Shown here one piece after another: positions 63,956-64,000 of a stretch of 64,000 nt of DNA. The stretch covers positions 2,522,874 through 2,586,873 of the forward strand of contig NC_013501.1 of assembly GCF_000024845.1 (NCBI RefSeq), in the 5' to 3' direction. The notes beneath the pieces are model-generated. The model searched no databases and was not told the DNA's origin. It worked only from the letters and a program-made list of their open reading frames with translations. A program made the position numbers and the translations under genes. Every line of letters begins with the position of its first letter. Within the stretch, counting starts at the first letter, position 1. Origin of the DNA: Rhodothermus marinus DSM 4252. Its GTDB lineage: Bacteria; Bacteroidota; Rhodothermia; Rhodothermales; Rhodothermaceae.

Positions 63956-64000
63956 GGGGCCATAGCTCAGTTGGTAGAGCGCCACAATGGCATTGTGGAG
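63956..64000 (+). tRNA. tRNA-Ala (anticodon GGC), 3' part beyond window
   Basis: 45 nt visible: acceptor strand GGGGCCA, D arm AGCTCAGTTGGTAGAGC, anticodon stem CCACA/TGTGG with loop ATGGCAT, giving anticodon GGC. The sequence ends just after the anticodon stem. Confidence 0.92.

Overview
The window is a gene-dense, GC-rich bacterial chromosome segment with no phage, insertion sequence, CRISPR array or integron. It most resembles a thermophilic Rhodothermus-type bacterium (Rhodothermota, Bacteroidota-Chlorobiota side of the tree). I infer this from two secreted proteins with type IX secretion-type C-terminal sorting domains, a DUF3098 protein, several promoters of the Bacteroidota form (TTG, about 20 nt, TAnnTTTG), two TonB receptors (one with a carboxypeptidase-D-like N-domain), and a long Thermus-type isocitrate dehydrogenase. 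The species name is inference; no search was run.

Layout. 1-8.5 kb is housekeeping: a YggS-type PLP protein (cut by the window edge), speE, the three-gene pnt transhydrogenase, and serA-serC with a DUF1015 protein beside them. 8.6-11.4 kb: initiator tRNA-fMet, then a short secreted substrate-binding-like protein and a chemoreceptor. 11.4-15.6 kb: a pgsA-pyrE-cinA-recA-PAP2 run on the minus strand, with a separate recA promoter, divergent from dnaK (15.9-17.8 kb). 18-26.4 kb: tatD divergent from a compact five-gene unit of PDZ/GAF sensor kinase, LytTR regulator, SpoIID-like protein, TonB receptor and membrane-anchored Nudix protein. 26.5-35.3 kb: icd, a glycerophosphodiesterase, gyrA, a lysine aminotransferase, lipA and small genes.

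35.3-50 kb is a catabolic region for unusual acyl-CoAs: an SCP2 protein, an alpha-methylacyl-CoA racemase-like CaiB protein, a TetR regulator, a TonB receptor, an acyl-CoA ligase, an HSDL2-like SDR, and a divergent six-gene operon (enoyl-CoA hydratase/isomerase, amidase, SDR, ACAD10/11-like dehydrogenase, AidB/ACDH-11-like dehydrogenase, APH-type kinase). Animal counterparts of several of these proteins act on branched or hydroxylated acyl-CoAs, many in peroxisomes. Two near-identical 14-nt palindromes sit at its internal promoters and are candidate TetR operators.

50-54.2 kb holds two large secreted T9SS-type proteins followed by an unannotated 46-codon gene whose product carries a lasso-peptide-type leader motif, then a minus-strand terminator. 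This is the most unusual feature. 54.3-64 kb: moaA, a GntR/UTRA regulator, ndk overlapping a NamZ-like muramidase lipoprotein gene, DUF3098, a PBP4-like carboxypeptidase, an mreD-like gene, a 3-hydroxyisobutyrate dehydrogenase-family gene, the fused aspartokinase-homoserine dehydrogenase gene, and the start of tRNA-Ala(GGC). No gene-free stretch exceeds 300 bases except 8478-8848, which holds the tRNA-fMet gene and its terminator.
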